DNA from: Opitutaceae bacterium
GTDB lineage: Bacteria > Verrucomicrobiota > Verrucomicrobiia > Opitutales > Opitutaceae
Length of the DNA stretch: 57,409 bases
Reading direction: 5' to 3'
Assembly: GCA_014879845.1 (NCBI GenBank)
Contig: JACSRI010000214.1
Location: forward strand, 1 to 57,409
The position numbers and the translations under genes were made by a program. The notes below the pieces were generated by a model. It had not been told where the DNA came from, ran no database searches, and saw only the letters and a program-made list of their open reading frames with translations. Of the stretch, positions 25,927 to 36,375 are shown piece after piece (positions within the stretch are counted from its first letter, which is position 1; each line of letters starts with the position of its first letter).

Positions 25927-27765
25927 ATGCCCGCCATCCGCATCCTCTCCGATCGTGTCGCCAACCAGATCGCCGCTGGCGAGGTGGTGGAACGGCCAGC
26001 GTCGATCGTGAAGGAGCTCGTGGAAAACTCCCTCGACGCCGGCGCCACGCGCATCGAGGTGGAGTTTCACCACGGCGGCAGGTCATTCATCCGCGTGGAG
26101 GACGACGGCTGCGGCATGTCACGCGACGACGCGCTGCTCTGCCTCGAGCGCCACGCCACGAGCAAGATCCGCGAGGCGACCGACCTCGATCACGTGCGCA
26201 CCTTCGGCTTCCGGGGTGAGGCCATGCCCTCGATCGCGAGCGTGTCGCGCTTCACGCTTCAATCGCGCGACGCCGCCTCGGAAAACGGCACGGAGATCCT
26301 GGTCAACGGCGGCAAGATCGTGCACGTGCGCGATTGTGGCATGCCGGTGGGCACGCGCATCACCGTCTCGCACCTCTTCAACTCCGTGCCCGCGCGGCGC
26401 AAGTTTCTCAAGAGCGACGCGACCGAGGCCGCGCACCTCATCCACCACACGCGCCTCTACGCGCTGGCGAGTCCGCAGGTGTCGTTCACGCTCATCGAGG
26501 ACGGGCGCACGATCTTCCGCTCGCCCGTGTGCGCGACACTGGAGGAGCGCGTTGCCGAGGTGTTCGGCCGGCAGGTCGCCACAGAGCTGATACCGATCGA
26601 CGCCAAAGAGGACGCGCTGACGCTTCGCGGCCTGATCAGCCGGCCCGGCGTGGCGCGCTCCACGCGGCACGAGATGATCACCTTCGTCAACCGCCGCCCC
26701 GTCGACAGCCGCACGCTCGCCTACGCGCTGCTCGAGAGCTACCACACGCTCATCCCGAAGGGCCGCTACCCGATCGCCTTCGTCTTTCTCGACCTCGATC
26801 CCGCGGCCGTCGATGTGAACGTGCACCCGGCGAAGCGCGAGGTCCGATTCCGCGACGAATCGCGCGTGCGCGGGTTCACGATCCGGACGGTCCTGGCGGC
26901 CTTGCGAGGGGGAGCGCGGACCGAGGACGGAGGGGCGAAGCCGGAGGTTGAAGCTCGGCCGGCATCATCGTCTCCCGCTCCCGCGGCCTCGTCGGCCCCG
27001 GCACGTTCGGAACCGTCCGCGGCGCCCTCGTCCTCGGTCGACCACCTCGCGCCGGCCGCGCAACCGCGCGCTTTGCCCAGCGCAGCCCGGCCTCTGCCTC
27101 CAGCGTCCAGCGCCGCTCGTCCATCGCCGGCCGCGACTTCGCGGGTCGCGGCTTGGCGTCAGCTCAGTGCGCTCGACGGCGGCTACTCGCTCTTTGAGGG
27201 ACACGGCGGGAGCCTCATCGTGCTCGATCGTCGCGCCGCGTCGGAGCGTGTCTGGTTCGAGCGACTTCTCGCCCAGTACCGTGCCGGCCGCGTGGAGACG
27301 CAGCGGCTGCTCCTGCCTCTGCCGCTCGAGCTCGACCCGGTTTCCTCGGCGACGCTCAGTGATTCACTCGCGCACCTGCGCGCACACGGCGTGGAGATCG
27401 AGCCGTTCGGCCGCGACTTCTTCCGCATCGAGGGCGTGCCGGCGTTTCTCGCGCCGGGCGAGGCCGAGGTGTTTGTCCGCGATGTTCTCGGGTTGCTGCG
27501 TGGCGGCCAGGCGGGTGGGCGGGGGACGGCGATGAGCGACGAGGAACTCGCGCGTGCCGCCGCCGCGCGGGCGTCCGTCGCCGCGGCCGGCCCGATGGCC
27601 GCGCCCGCGCTCGAGGCACTCGTCGTTGACCTTCTGCGCTGTCACACCCCGCACACCAGCCCGGCGGGTCGGCCGACCTTCATCGAGATCACCCCAGGCG
27701 AGCTGCTGCGTCGATTTCACAAGGCGCCATCCTCCTCCCAGCCCGACCTCGGACCGTCGCGGTGA
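25927..27765 (+). CDS. mutL: DNA mismatch repair protein MutL
   Basis: MutL couples MutS mismatch recognition to downstream repair. The GHKL ATPase domain is intact: ELVENSLDAGAT (residues 30-41), DDGCGM (59-64), GFRGEAMPSI and HPAKREVRFRD. A Pro/Ala/Ser-rich linker occupies about residues 320-410. The C-terminal domain carries a copy of the endonuclease motif that is altered: DRRAASERVWFE at residues 434-445 instead of DQHA-x2-E-x4-E, and SPAGRP at 578-583 instead of CPHGRP, so predicted metal ligands are missing. ATG 25927 is chosen over a TTG at 25915. Length 612 aa is usual. It is in the same direction as the MFS gene. Confidence 0.95.
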   Translation: MPAIRILSDRVANQIAAGEVVERPASIVKELVENSLDAGATRIEVEFHHGGRSFIRVEDDGCGMSRDDALLCLERHATSKIREATDLDHVRTFGFRGEAMPSIASVSRFTLQSRDAASENGTEILVNGGKIVHVRDCGMPVGTRITVSHLFNSVPARRKFLKSDATEAAHLIHHTRLYALASPQVSFTLIEDGRTIFRSPVCATLEERVAEVFGRQVATELIPIDAKEDALTLRGLISRPGVARSTRHEMITFVNRRPVDSRTLAYALLESYHTLIPKGRYPIAFVFLDLDPAAVDVNVHPAKREVRFRDESRVRGFTIRTVLAALRGGARTEDGGAKPEVEARPASSSPAPAASSAPARSEPSAAPSSSVDHLAPAAQPRALPSAARPLPPASSAARPSPAATSRVAAWRQLSALDGGYSLFEGHGGSLIVLDRRAASERVWFERLLAQYRAGRVETQRLLLPLPLELDPVSSATLSDSLAHLRAHGVEIEPFGRDFFRIEGVPAFLAPGEAEVFVRDVLGLLRGGQAGGRGTAMSDEELARAAAARASVAAAGPMAAPALEALVVDLLRCHTPHTSPAGRPTFIEITPGELLRRFHKAPSSSQPDLGPSR

Positions 27766-27801
27766 AGTCGAGTTGAGAAGAGGCCGCCGCCCGCGGCGCG
27801 A

Positions 27802-30372
27802 TCAGTCCAGGCTCAGACCGTCAAAGGTCGCGGTCGCCGCGGTGGACTTGTTGCCTGAGGTGACCGCCAAACCTGCCAGCGCAGCGTCCGGGAGATCGAC
27901 AGTGATGAAGTCGAGGAGCACCCACGTGCTGCCGTCGGTCGAGTGAAACGCGTAGAACGTGTCGCCCATGCGCGTGATCTTGAGCCAGCGTGGCGCTGTG
28001 CCCGTCGTGTAGTATTTCTGGCGTGTGGTGGCGCCCGAACTCTGGCGGTACTGAAGCACGATCCGCCCGCCGGCAGTCACGCACACATAGACGTTGGCGG
28101 CTCGCCGGAACGTGCTGGCCCGGTACATCAGGCCGGCTTTCGCCGTGCTGCCGGACGACGAGAGGCTCGCGACGCGCACCGTCATTTCAGAGTCCCCCGT
28201 GACCGACAGTCGGCCAAAATGGAACTGATCGGAACTGCCCGTGATGCCAGTCCCGCCGGCGCGAATCTGGATCGCCGACGCCGTCTCCGTGTGGCTGCCG
28301 ACGATTGCCGGCCCGCCGATGTCTTCGTAGGTCAGGGCCGTGGCGACAGTGATGTCGAAGGTCGACATCTGTGTGAGCGATCCATCGCTCACCTCGATCG
28401 TGATCGTCGAGGTTCCGGTGGACGAGGCGGCCGGCGTGACCGTGACGGTGCGATTCGCCCCGCTGCCGCCGAGGACGATGTTCTGGAGCGGCGTGAGCGC
28501 GGTGTTTGAGGCGCTGGCTGTCAGGGTGAGACTGCTGGCGGCGGTCTCCGCGTCACCGATGGTGAACGCGATGGCGCCGGAGGTCCCATTCATCGCGATG
28601 GATTTGTCGGCGATCGCCGAGATCGTCGGGGCCGTGTTGACCGCGCGGACGGTGAGCACAAGCGAGTCGCTCGCGACGAGTGATCCGTCGCTCACCGTGA
28701 CCGTGATGGTGGCCGTCCCCGATTGGCCGTTGGCGGGCGTGAGGGTGATCGTGCGGCTGGCGCCACTACCGCCGAGCACGATGGCCGAGGCGGGGACGAG
28801 GGTGGAGTTGCTGGAGGTGGCGGAGACCGTGAGGCTGCCCGCGCTCGTTTCGATATCGCCCACGGTGAACGGTATGGTTCCGGTGGTGGCATCTTGGTCG
28901 ATTGTGCGGTCCGCCACGTTGCTGATGGTCGGCGCGTCGTTCACAGCTGCGACGGTGAGCACGAAGGTGTCCGTGGCGCTGAGCGAGCCATCGCTGACAC
29001 GCACGGTGATCGTCGATGTTCCGCTCGCGTTTGCGGCCGGCGTCATCGTCACCGTGCGGCTCGCGCCGCTGCCACCCAGCACGATGTTGCCCGCCGGAAC
29101 GACGGCCGTGTTGGAGGATGTGGCCGTGACCGTGAGGCTCGCGGCCGCGGTCTGGGCATCGCCGATGCTGAAGGCAATGGCCCCGGTGGATCCATCCTCG
29201 TTGATCGTTCGGTCGGCCAGATTGGAGATCGTCGGGGCTGTGTTCACGGGCGCGGTCGTGATCGACATCGATCCAATCGTGATCGATCCCGTTGCGGTCG
29301 TCGTCCTCGCGCACCAGTTGCCCAAGCTCGTGGCCGAGGCCTGCTCGCTGCGGAAGGCGTAGTCGGATGCAAGCTGCACTTCCGAGCCTCCCGACGGCGT
29401 GAGATAGACCGAGTAGGTGCGGCTCGCGACATTGATCACGAATCGCAGGCGATAAGTCCGGCCGCTGGTGTAGGATACGGCCTGGGCGGCCGAATAGGTC
29501 CCGCCGTTTCGCACATCGACGGACCCGGTGTTGGTGAAGCGCACCATTGCCGCGACTTGCGTGTAGCCACTGACCGTTGCAGGCGAGAAACCGATGACCG
29601 CGTCGAGGTTGTTCGCCGACGGCGTCACATCGATCGATGCGGTGAACGCGCCGGTCTGGACCGGCGAGACGGCTGTATTCATCCATCCTGACGCGGCCGT
29701 GACGATCGTCGACCCGCTGGCCGGTGCGACCGTGACGTTGAAGGTATCGGAACTCGAGAGCTGGCCGTCGCTCACGGTGATCGTGATGGTGGCCGTGCCG
29801 GACTGCCCGGCGGCGGGCGTGATCGTGACCGTGCGGCTGCTCCCGCTACCGCCGAGCACGATGTTGGCCACGGGGATGAGCGTGGTGTTGCTCGAGCTGC
29901 GAGACACGACGAGGCTAGTCGCCGCGGTCTCGATGTCCGACACCGAGAAGCTGATCGCGCCGGTGCTGGAGCCGGCGCTGAGAGTCTGATCGGCGATGTT
30001 GCTGAGGGTGGGGGCGCTGTTGCTGGCGACCGCTGGTGTCGTGCCGGTGGCGACATTGGAGTAGCCGGAGTTGCCCGCGCTGTTGTAGGCGCGCAGCCGG
30101 TACGAGTAGGGCGCCGAGTTGGGCAGGCCGGCGTCGACGAAGCTGGTCGTGTTGGCGCCGACGGTGGCGATCTCCGCGAAGCCGCTCGTGGCCGAGAGTC
30201 CGGCGGCGCGCTCGATCCTGAATCCGGTCTCGTTGGTCGAGTTGTCGGACCAGGTCAGGGTGAATTGCGCCGCCGAGGCGTCGGGCATCCACCCGAGGGC
30301 CAGCGTGGCGACAAGTGCGAGCGCGCGGCCGTCAAGCCGGGTGATGCGCTGGGCGAAGTGGAACAGGTTCAT
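27802..30372 (-). CDS. Large exported protein: FN3, four Ig/cadherin-like repeats, LamG-like domains
   Basis: Secreted protein of 856 aa from ATG 30372; the extension to 30549 has no signal peptide and is rejected. A signal sequence (RALALVATLALGWMPDASAA) ends near residue 35. Residues 36-115 form a fibronectin type III domain (SYRLRAYNSAGNSGYSN). One cadherin/Ig-like repeat (121-216) is separated from three tandem copies (381-676) by a LamG-like insert at 222-375. Each repeat has the IVLGGSG.SRTVT core. The C-terminal 177 residues look like a concanavalin-type domain with AGLMYRAS and YAFHSTDGSTWV, as in DUF1349. No catalytic site or sorting signal is visible. Probably a cell-surface or extracellular adhesion protein. 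Confidence 0.85.
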   Translation of the reverse strand: MNLFHFAQRITRLDGRALALVATLALGWMPDASAAQFTLTWSDNSTNETGFRIERAAGLSATSGFAEIATVGANTTSFVDAGLPNSAPYSYRLRAYNSAGNSGYSNVATGTTPAVASNSAPTLSNIADQTLSAGSSTGAISFSVSDIETAATSLVVSRSSSNTTLIPVANIVLGGSGSSRTVTITPAAGQSGTATITITVSDGQLSSSDTFNVTVAPASGSTIVTAASGWMNTAVSPVQTGAFTASIDVTPSANNLDAVIGFSPATVSGYTQVAAMVRFTNTGSVDVRNGGTYSAAQAVSYTSGRTYRLRFVINVASRTYSVYLTPSGGSEVQLASDYAFRSEQASATSLGNWCARTTTATGSITIGSMSITTAPVNTAPTISNLADRTINEDGSTGAIAFSIGDAQTAAASLTVTATSSNTAVVPAGNIVLGGSGASRTVTMTPAANASGTSTITVRVSDGSLSATDTFVLTVAAVNDAPTISNVADRTIDQDATTGTIPFTVGDIETSAGSLTVSATSSNSTLVPASAIVLGGSGASRTITLTPANGQSGTATITVTVSDGSLVASDSLVLTVRAVNTAPTISAIADKSIAMNGTSGAIAFTIGDAETAASSLTLTASASNTALTPLQNIVLGGSGANRTVTVTPAASSTGTSTITIEVSDGSLTQMSTFDITVATALTYEDIGGPAIVGSHTETASAIQIRAGGTGITGSSDQFHFGRLSVTGDSEMTVRVASLSSSGSTAKAGLMYRASTFRRAANVYVCVTAGGRIVLQYRQSSGATTRQKYYTTGTAPRWLKITRMGDTFYAFHSTDGSTWVLLDFITVDLPDAALAGLAVTSGNKSTAATATFDGLSLD
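28345..29232 (-). repeat. Three tandem coding repeats in the exported protein
   Basis: DNA for residues 381-676: three units of about 97-101 codons, each beginning with a TIS..AD motif, containing IVLGGSGA, and ending with SDGSL and a short strand. A fourth unit lies apart at 29725-30012. The units are diverged, so this is old duplication rather than recent slippage. Confidence 0.75.
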
Positions 30373-31249
30373 GATGCGGGAGATTTCTGGGAGGACTTGA
30401 CTTGCGCGCTCGTGCGGACCCCTGGACGCAGGCACGGCTCCCCCATGCCGCGAGGGTGTCTCGGCGGCGCAGGTGCCTTCTGCCTGGTCTGCCGGCCGGG
30501 ACGCTTGCCTTGCGCGTGTTTCGGCAAGTCGTCCGGCCGGGCAACGCATGCCCTAGAGGTCCGGGTTGGCATCCGACGCTCGCGTGGAGCGTGGACGCCT
30601 CGCCCGCCGCTGGCGGTGCGGCGGGAGGTGGACGGTGGGATTGGCCGGTGCTGGCTTCATGCGTGTGCGGTAGTCACGTGATCGGCCCGCGGGTTCCAAA
30701 GCCGTAGCAAGTCTGCGATGAAAAAAGGACGAAGGAACGTCGTCGGCAGAAATAGGATACGAATGCCTACGGTGTTGTCCGTGGCCCCGCGCGCGAGGCT
30801 ACCGCGGAGGCCGTATGGCCGGGCGGGGTGACGCCTGTAGTCGTGGTGTCCCGGCGGGCGGTGTGCGGGACACGCCCGTTGCCGAGCCTTCGGCCTGCGG
30901 CGGACGGCGACGGGTGGGCCGCGCCGTCGAGTGCCGCTCCGAAGCCCGCTCCGGCGCAGGCCGCCAGGTCAGCCACCGATCGGGTTCCCTCGGTGCATCG
31001 CGCTGCTGAAGGCGCGTGCGACGGCCCGTGGGTAGGCGATCCGTGGATACGCATTCCGCCCGGTGTCCGGCGGTCCGAGCGCATCTCCGGCGCCTCGGCC
31101 GACGTCCTCGCCCGTCGCGGCGGATTTTCATGGGCGCGTGGCGGCCTGCCCCGATGACCTCGCGGATGAGTTTCGGTTCCCGCGCCAATCCGGGCCGGGC
31201 GAGTCCACTACAGCATCGAACCCAGGGATCGACAGCGGCCGTGGAGAAA
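30373..31249. other. About 880 bases without a recognisable gene
   Basis: Between the exported-protein gene and the enolase terminator. All ORFs here are arginine/proline-rich on both strands with no family features. A short ATG ORF at 30718 (37 codons) is basic and unconvincing. The region may carry the long leader and promoter of the minus-strand exported-protein gene, or decayed DNA. No hairpin terminator other than the one at 31251 was noticed. Confidence 0.5.
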
Positions 31250-31250
31250 C

Positions 31251-31282
31251 AAAAAGCCCCGCGCTCGGGTGCGCGGGGCTTT
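31251..31282 (-). terminator. Intrinsic terminator of enolase
   Basis: On the minus strand AAAGCCCCGCGC pairs perfectly with GCGCGGGGCTTT (12 bp, six-base loop), followed by a U tract (31251-31255 plus neighbours). It lies about 50 bases behind the enolase stop. Confidence 0.92.
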
Positions 31283-31329
31283 GTTGAAGCAGGAGCGAAC
31301 CAGGACAGGCGTTCGCGGGTGCTCGATGC

Positions 31330-32733
<1,404 letters not shown>

Positions 32734-32781
32734 TCATCCTGGCTTGGCAGCCGATCCAGGCGGGGAACGACCACCGGACAG

Positions 32782-33118
32782 AATGGGCCGCATAGCGGCT
32801 CAGAAGGCGCAGAAGAAGCATCGAAACCAGGCGGCCAGGGGCCGACTCGACCCACCAAACTGGGGAGTACCCACGAATGGACACGAATGAACACGAATCT
32901 GGAGAGAGCCCCGGAAACGGGAGTGCGCCCGATCAACGGACGGTGGACCGCGGTTTGCAGGCCTGATCGGAGCTCTGGCTTGATTCGAGTTCATCCGTGT
33001 CCATTCGTGGGTAAGCTGATTTGTTCCGGCCGAGATTCTTCTGGGTCTCGTTTGGTCACCACGACTCCCCTACCGCCGGCTCGGCCCTTCGCGCCTTCAG
33101 CGCCCCTTTGCGGCCATT
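32782..33118. repeat. Nested long inverted repeat between enolase and ygiQ-type genes
   Basis: Inner arms at 32868-32899 and 32982-33013 match in reverse complement at 30 of 32 positions (motif ACCCACGAATGGACACGAAT). Outer arms at 32782-32815 and 33087-33118 also match in reverse complement with a few gaps (AATGG.CCGC and GAAGGCGC blocks). The element fills the divergent promoter region of eno and the radical SAM gene and could form a long hairpin or cruciform. Confidence 0.8.
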
Positions 33119-33209
33119 CCCGCCTTTGACAATCCGCCGCCGGCCACCGACCTTCTGCGCTCGTCCACTCCGCATTCCGCGCCCTGCGCTCCGCATTTTC
33201 CCATCCGCC

Positions 33210-35369
33210 TTGGCCAGTACACCCTCCAATTCCACACCTGCGCCGACCGCCCCGGCCGCCGGCTACACCCGCGAACCCGTCTGGGACCCGCGGCGCTGGC
33301 TGCCGACCACGCGCGAGGAGGTCGAGGCCCGCGGCTGGGACCAGCTCGACGTCATCATCGTCTCCGGCGACGCCTACGTCGACCACCCGGCTTTCGGCAC
33401 GGCCGTGATCGGCCGCATGCTCGAGGCCGAGGGCCTGCGCGTGGCCATCATCGCCCAGCCGAACTGGCGCGACGACCTGCGCGACTTCAAGAAACTCGGC
33501 GTGCCGCGGCTGTTTTTCGGCGTCACGGGCGGCTGCATGGACTCGATGGTCAACCGCTACACCGCGGCCAAGAAACTCCGCAGCGAGGACGCCTACACCC
33601 CCGGCGGCGAGCACGGCTTCCGACCCGACTACGCGACCACCGTCTACTCGAAAATCCTCAAGGAGCTCTTCCCCGAGGTGCCCGTGATGATCGGCGGCAT
33701 CGAGGCCAGCCTGCGCCGCGTCACCCACTACGACTACTGGTCCGATACGACCAAACCCTCGATCCTCGCCGACAGCGGCGCCGACCTGCTCGTCTACGGC
33801 ATGGGCGAGCTCCCGCTCAAGGAGACCGTGCGCCTGCTCAAGCAGGGCGTGCCGTTCGCCTCGCTAAAGACAATTCCCCAGACCGCCGTGCTTCTCCCGC
33901 CCGGCGCCACCGCGCCGAAGAACAAGCATTGGGACGACTTCACCCTCCACTCGCACGAGGAGTGCCTGGCCGACCGCGGGCTCTACGCGAAGAACTTCAA
34001 GGACATCGAGACCGAGTCCAACCGCGTGAAAGCCCGCCGGCTCCTGCAGCCGACCGGCGACCGCCTGCTCGTGGTCAATCCGCCGTTCCCCACCATGGAG
34101 GAGCGCGAGATCGATGCCGCCTTCGACCTGCCCTACACGCGACTCCCGCACCCGAAGTATCGCAAGCGCGGCCCGATCCCCGCGTATGAGATGATCAAGC
34201 ACTCGATCAACATGCACCGCGGGTGTTTCGGCGGGTGCAGCTTCTGCACGATCTCCGCCCACCAGGGCAAGTTCGTCGCCAGCCGCTCGAAGGAGTCGAT
34301 CCTGCGCGAGGTCGAGTCGATCAAGCAGATGCCGGACTTCCGCGGCACGATCAGCGACCTCGGCGGACCCTCGGCGAACATGTACAAGATGAAGGGCAAG
34401 GAGCAGTGGATCTGCGACGAGTGCATCCGCCCCTCCTGCATCTGGCCCGACGTCTGCCGGAATCTGGATACAGACCACACCGCGCTTTTGGACATCTACA
34501 AGAGCGTGCGCGAGACCGAGGGCGTGAAGCACGCCTTCGTCACGAGCGGCATCCGCTACGACCTCTTCCTCCACGACAAGGGCGCTTCGCCGCAGGCGAA
34601 GGCCAGCCACGAGCGTTACGTCGACGAACTCGCGCAGCACCACGTCTCCGGCCGCCTCAAGGTCGCGCCCGAGCACACGAGCGACCACGTGCTGCGCGTC
34701 ATGCGCAAGCCGACGTTCGATCTCTTCTACAAGTTCAAAGCCAAGTTCGACCGCGCGGCGAAGCGGGCGGGAAAGGAGCAGATGCAGATCATCCCGTACT
34801 TCATCAGCTCGCATCCCGGCTCGCGTCCCGAGGACATGGCCGAGCTCGCACTCAAGACCAAGGACCTCGGCTTCCGCCTCGAGCAGGTGCAGGACTTCAC
34901 GCCCACGCCGATGACCGTCGCGACGGAGATCTACGCCACCGGCGTGCATCCCTACGACAGCCAGCCCGTCTGCGTCGCGCGCACGCCCGAGGAGAAACAG
35001 GAGCAGCGCAGCTTCTTCTTCTGGTACAAACCCGAGATGAAGGCCGCGCTCCGCGCCAGCATGCAGCGCCTCGGCCTCGGCGACATGGCCGCGCGCCTGC
35101 TCGACGGGCGCAAGAAGACGACCGATGTCACCCCGCCGCCGCATATCACGCCTTGCAGTCAACACGCGCAGCAACCGGGCCGACGCCTAGCCGCCGCACT
35201 GGGCAAGCCGCATGCCGCTCCGGGTAGGGAGGCCTCGCCGAGGCCTTCGTCGCGGCACGAGAAATCCAGCGTGGCACGGCCGCCTCACCCGGCGTCGCCG
35301 AAGTCTGGTGACGAGAAAAAGCCGCATCCCTTCCAGCGCTTCTTCCGCGGGGACAAAGGGGCACGGTAG
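33210..35369 (+). CDS. YgiQ-family radical SAM protein
   Basis: Radical S-adenosylmethionine protein of the YgiQ/UPF0313 family, function uncharacterised. It contains an N-terminal B12-binding-like region with VPVMIGGIEASLRRVTHYDY and the 4Fe-4S motif CFGGCSFC (Cys339, 343, 346), followed by TISDLGGPSANMYKM and RVMRKPTFDLFYKF, all family landmarks. ATG is absent near the conserved start (GYTREPVWDPRRWLP), so a TTG at 33210 is used; the true start could differ. Length 719 aa. The last 60 residues are low-complexity Pro/Ser/Arg-rich and include a translated REP palindrome (35222-35246), probably a late addition. Confidence 0.9.
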   Translation: MASTPSNSTPAPTAPAAGYTREPVWDPRRWLPTTREEVEARGWDQLDVIIVSGDAYVDHPAFGTAVIGRMLEAEGLRVAIIAQPNWRDDLRDFKKLGVPRLFFGVTGGCMDSMVNRYTAAKKLRSEDAYTPGGEHGFRPDYATTVYSKILKELFPEVPVMIGGIEASLRRVTHYDYWSDTTKPSILADSGADLLVYGMGELPLKETVRLLKQGVPFASLKTIPQTAVLLPPGATAPKNKHWDDFTLHSHEECLADRGLYAKNFKDIETESNRVKARRLLQPTGDRLLVVNPPFPTMEEREIDAAFDLPYTRLPHPKYRKRGPIPAYEMIKHSINMHRGCFGGCSFCTISAHQGKFVASRSKESILREVESIKQMPDFRGTISDLGGPSANMYKMKGKEQWICDECIRPSCIWPDVCRNLDTDHTALLDIYKSVRETEGVKHAFVTSGIRYDLFLHDKGASPQAKASHERYVDELAQHHVSGRLKVAPEHTSDHVLRVMRKPTFDLFYKFKAKFDRAAKRAGKEQMQIIPYFISSHPGSRPEDMAELALKTKDLGFRLEQVQDFTPTPMTVATEIYATGVHPYDSQPVCVARTPEEKQEQRSFFFWYKPEMKAALRASMQRLGLGDMAARLLDGRKKTTDVTPPPHITPCSQHAQQPGRRLAAALGKPHAAPGREASPRPSSRHEKSSVARPPHPASPKSGDEKKPHPFQRFFRGDKGAR
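35222..35246. repeat. REP-like palindrome inside the radical SAM gene
   Basis: GGGTAGGGAGGCCTC followed by GCC and GAGGCCT: AGGCCTC/GAGGCCT is a perfect seven-base inverted repeat (35230-35246). It matches the element before mutL (GGGTAGGGAGGCCTC) and is translated as GREASPRP in the C-terminal tail. Confidence 0.65.
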
Positions 35370-35406
35370 GGCTCGCGGAGAGGGATTGGTTCTTGCCTGG
35401 CTTGTT

Positions 35407-35437
35407 GTAGGCCGCCCGCAAGCGGCCAGCCTACGAC
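35407..35437. repeat. REP-like palindrome
   Basis: GTAGGCCGC facing GCGGCCAGCCTAC gives an imperfect stem (GTAGGC/GCCTAC ends) between the radical SAM gene and the next plus-strand gene. Confidence 0.45.
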
Positions 35438-35536
35438 AGAACGATTCGCCCCTGGGGAACGGATCTCTTTACATCCGACCCCGCGGGGGGGCTTCGGGCT
35501 TGTTGACGCGGATCACCAGGTGTAGTCAGCCTCGCT

Positions 35537-36343
35537 GTGAACCGTACCCTGCTTGCTTGCACAGTCGCGTGCGCGTTGGGCGCGCGTGTTGTCGCGGTGG
35601 ATGCACCGCCGTCGGTGGCAAATACTTGGTTGAACCTGGAGCTGACCAATCGGGGAGGAAGCCCCACCGCGCATTCCATCGTCGTCAGTCTCAGGAGCGA
35701 TGGGACCTACCAGGAGTTGCGCCGCATTTTCTGGAACACGATCAGCTCCGGTCCCCAGACGCTGCTCTCGGGCACGTACACCTACGCCGTCTCGATGAGT
35801 CAACCGGATCAGGCCTCGCTGCGGTTTTCCGAGGATCTCATGCCGCGCACGCTGATCTTCACGACGTCATATTCCGGAACGATCGATACGGATAGCCGGT
35901 TCACCTTCTTCGCGGCGCAACCCGAGAGCGGTGCGGTGAACGTCTCGAACCGGTGCTGGATCTCCGCCGGGCGCACGGCGATCACGGGGTTTGTCATCGG
36001 AGGGAACCAGCGTCGCTGGGTGCTCCTGCGCGCCGTCGGACCGAGCCTGCTCGAGCACGGTGTGCCGGTCGTGGTGGCGGCGCCGACGCTGACGCTTTTC
36101 CCGCCCGGCCAGGCGAGCCAGACCTTCGGCAGTTGGACAGCTGCCCCGAGTCAAGTGCCCGGGTTTGAAGAGGTGTTCGCCAGCGCGGGCGCCTTCTCGC
36201 TGGTCCCTGATTCGGCCGATTGCGCGACGTTCGTGCTCCTGTCGCCGGGCAACTACACGGTTCATGCGGGTGGCGCGACGAGCGACGCGGAGGTGTTGAC
36301 CGAGGCCTACATCCTTGACTACGCCGCGCCGATGGGGCCGTGA
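35537..36343 (+). CDS. Exported hypothetical protein with Opitutaceae-type C-terminal domain
   Basis: Secreted protein of 268 aa starting at a GTG (35537), with a signal peptide (MNRTLLACTVACALGARVVA). The N-terminal half (about 25-130) is a beta-rich domain containing SIVVSLRSDGTYQELRR. The C-terminal half has FVIGGNQRRWVLLRAVGPSLLEHG followed by PTLTLFPPGQ, a motif I recognise as recurring in exported Verrucomicrobiota proteins; here it is split at 20 residues as FVIGGNQRRWVLL and RAVGPSLLEHG. Function unknown. No Shine-Dalgarno is seen. It stands alone between a plus-strand and a convergent minus-strand gene. Confidence 0.75.
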   Translation: MNRTLLACTVACALGARVVAVDAPPSVANTWLNLELTNRGGSPTAHSIVVSLRSDGTYQELRRIFWNTISSGPQTLLSGTYTYAVSMSQPDQASLRFSEDLMPRTLIFTTSYSGTIDTDSRFTFFAAQPESGAVNVSNRCWISAGRTAITGFVIGGNQRRWVLLRAVGPSLLEHGVPVVVAAPTLTLFPPGQASQTFGSWTAAPSQVPGFEEVFASAGAFSLVPDSADCATFVLLSPGNYTVHAGGATSDAEVLTEAYILDYAAPMGP

Positions 36344-36375
36344 CGATCGGATCGCGCGGGTCGTCAAACCCCGCG

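Noticed and set aside
28345-29232. CRISPR-like regular repetition
   Set aside because: The period of about 300 bases corresponds to protein domains in one ORF with diverged copies, not short direct repeats with spacers.
30718-30831. Short basic ORF (37 codons) after the exported-protein gene
   Set aside because: Arg-rich, no RBS or family features and no conservation evidence; left as intergenic.
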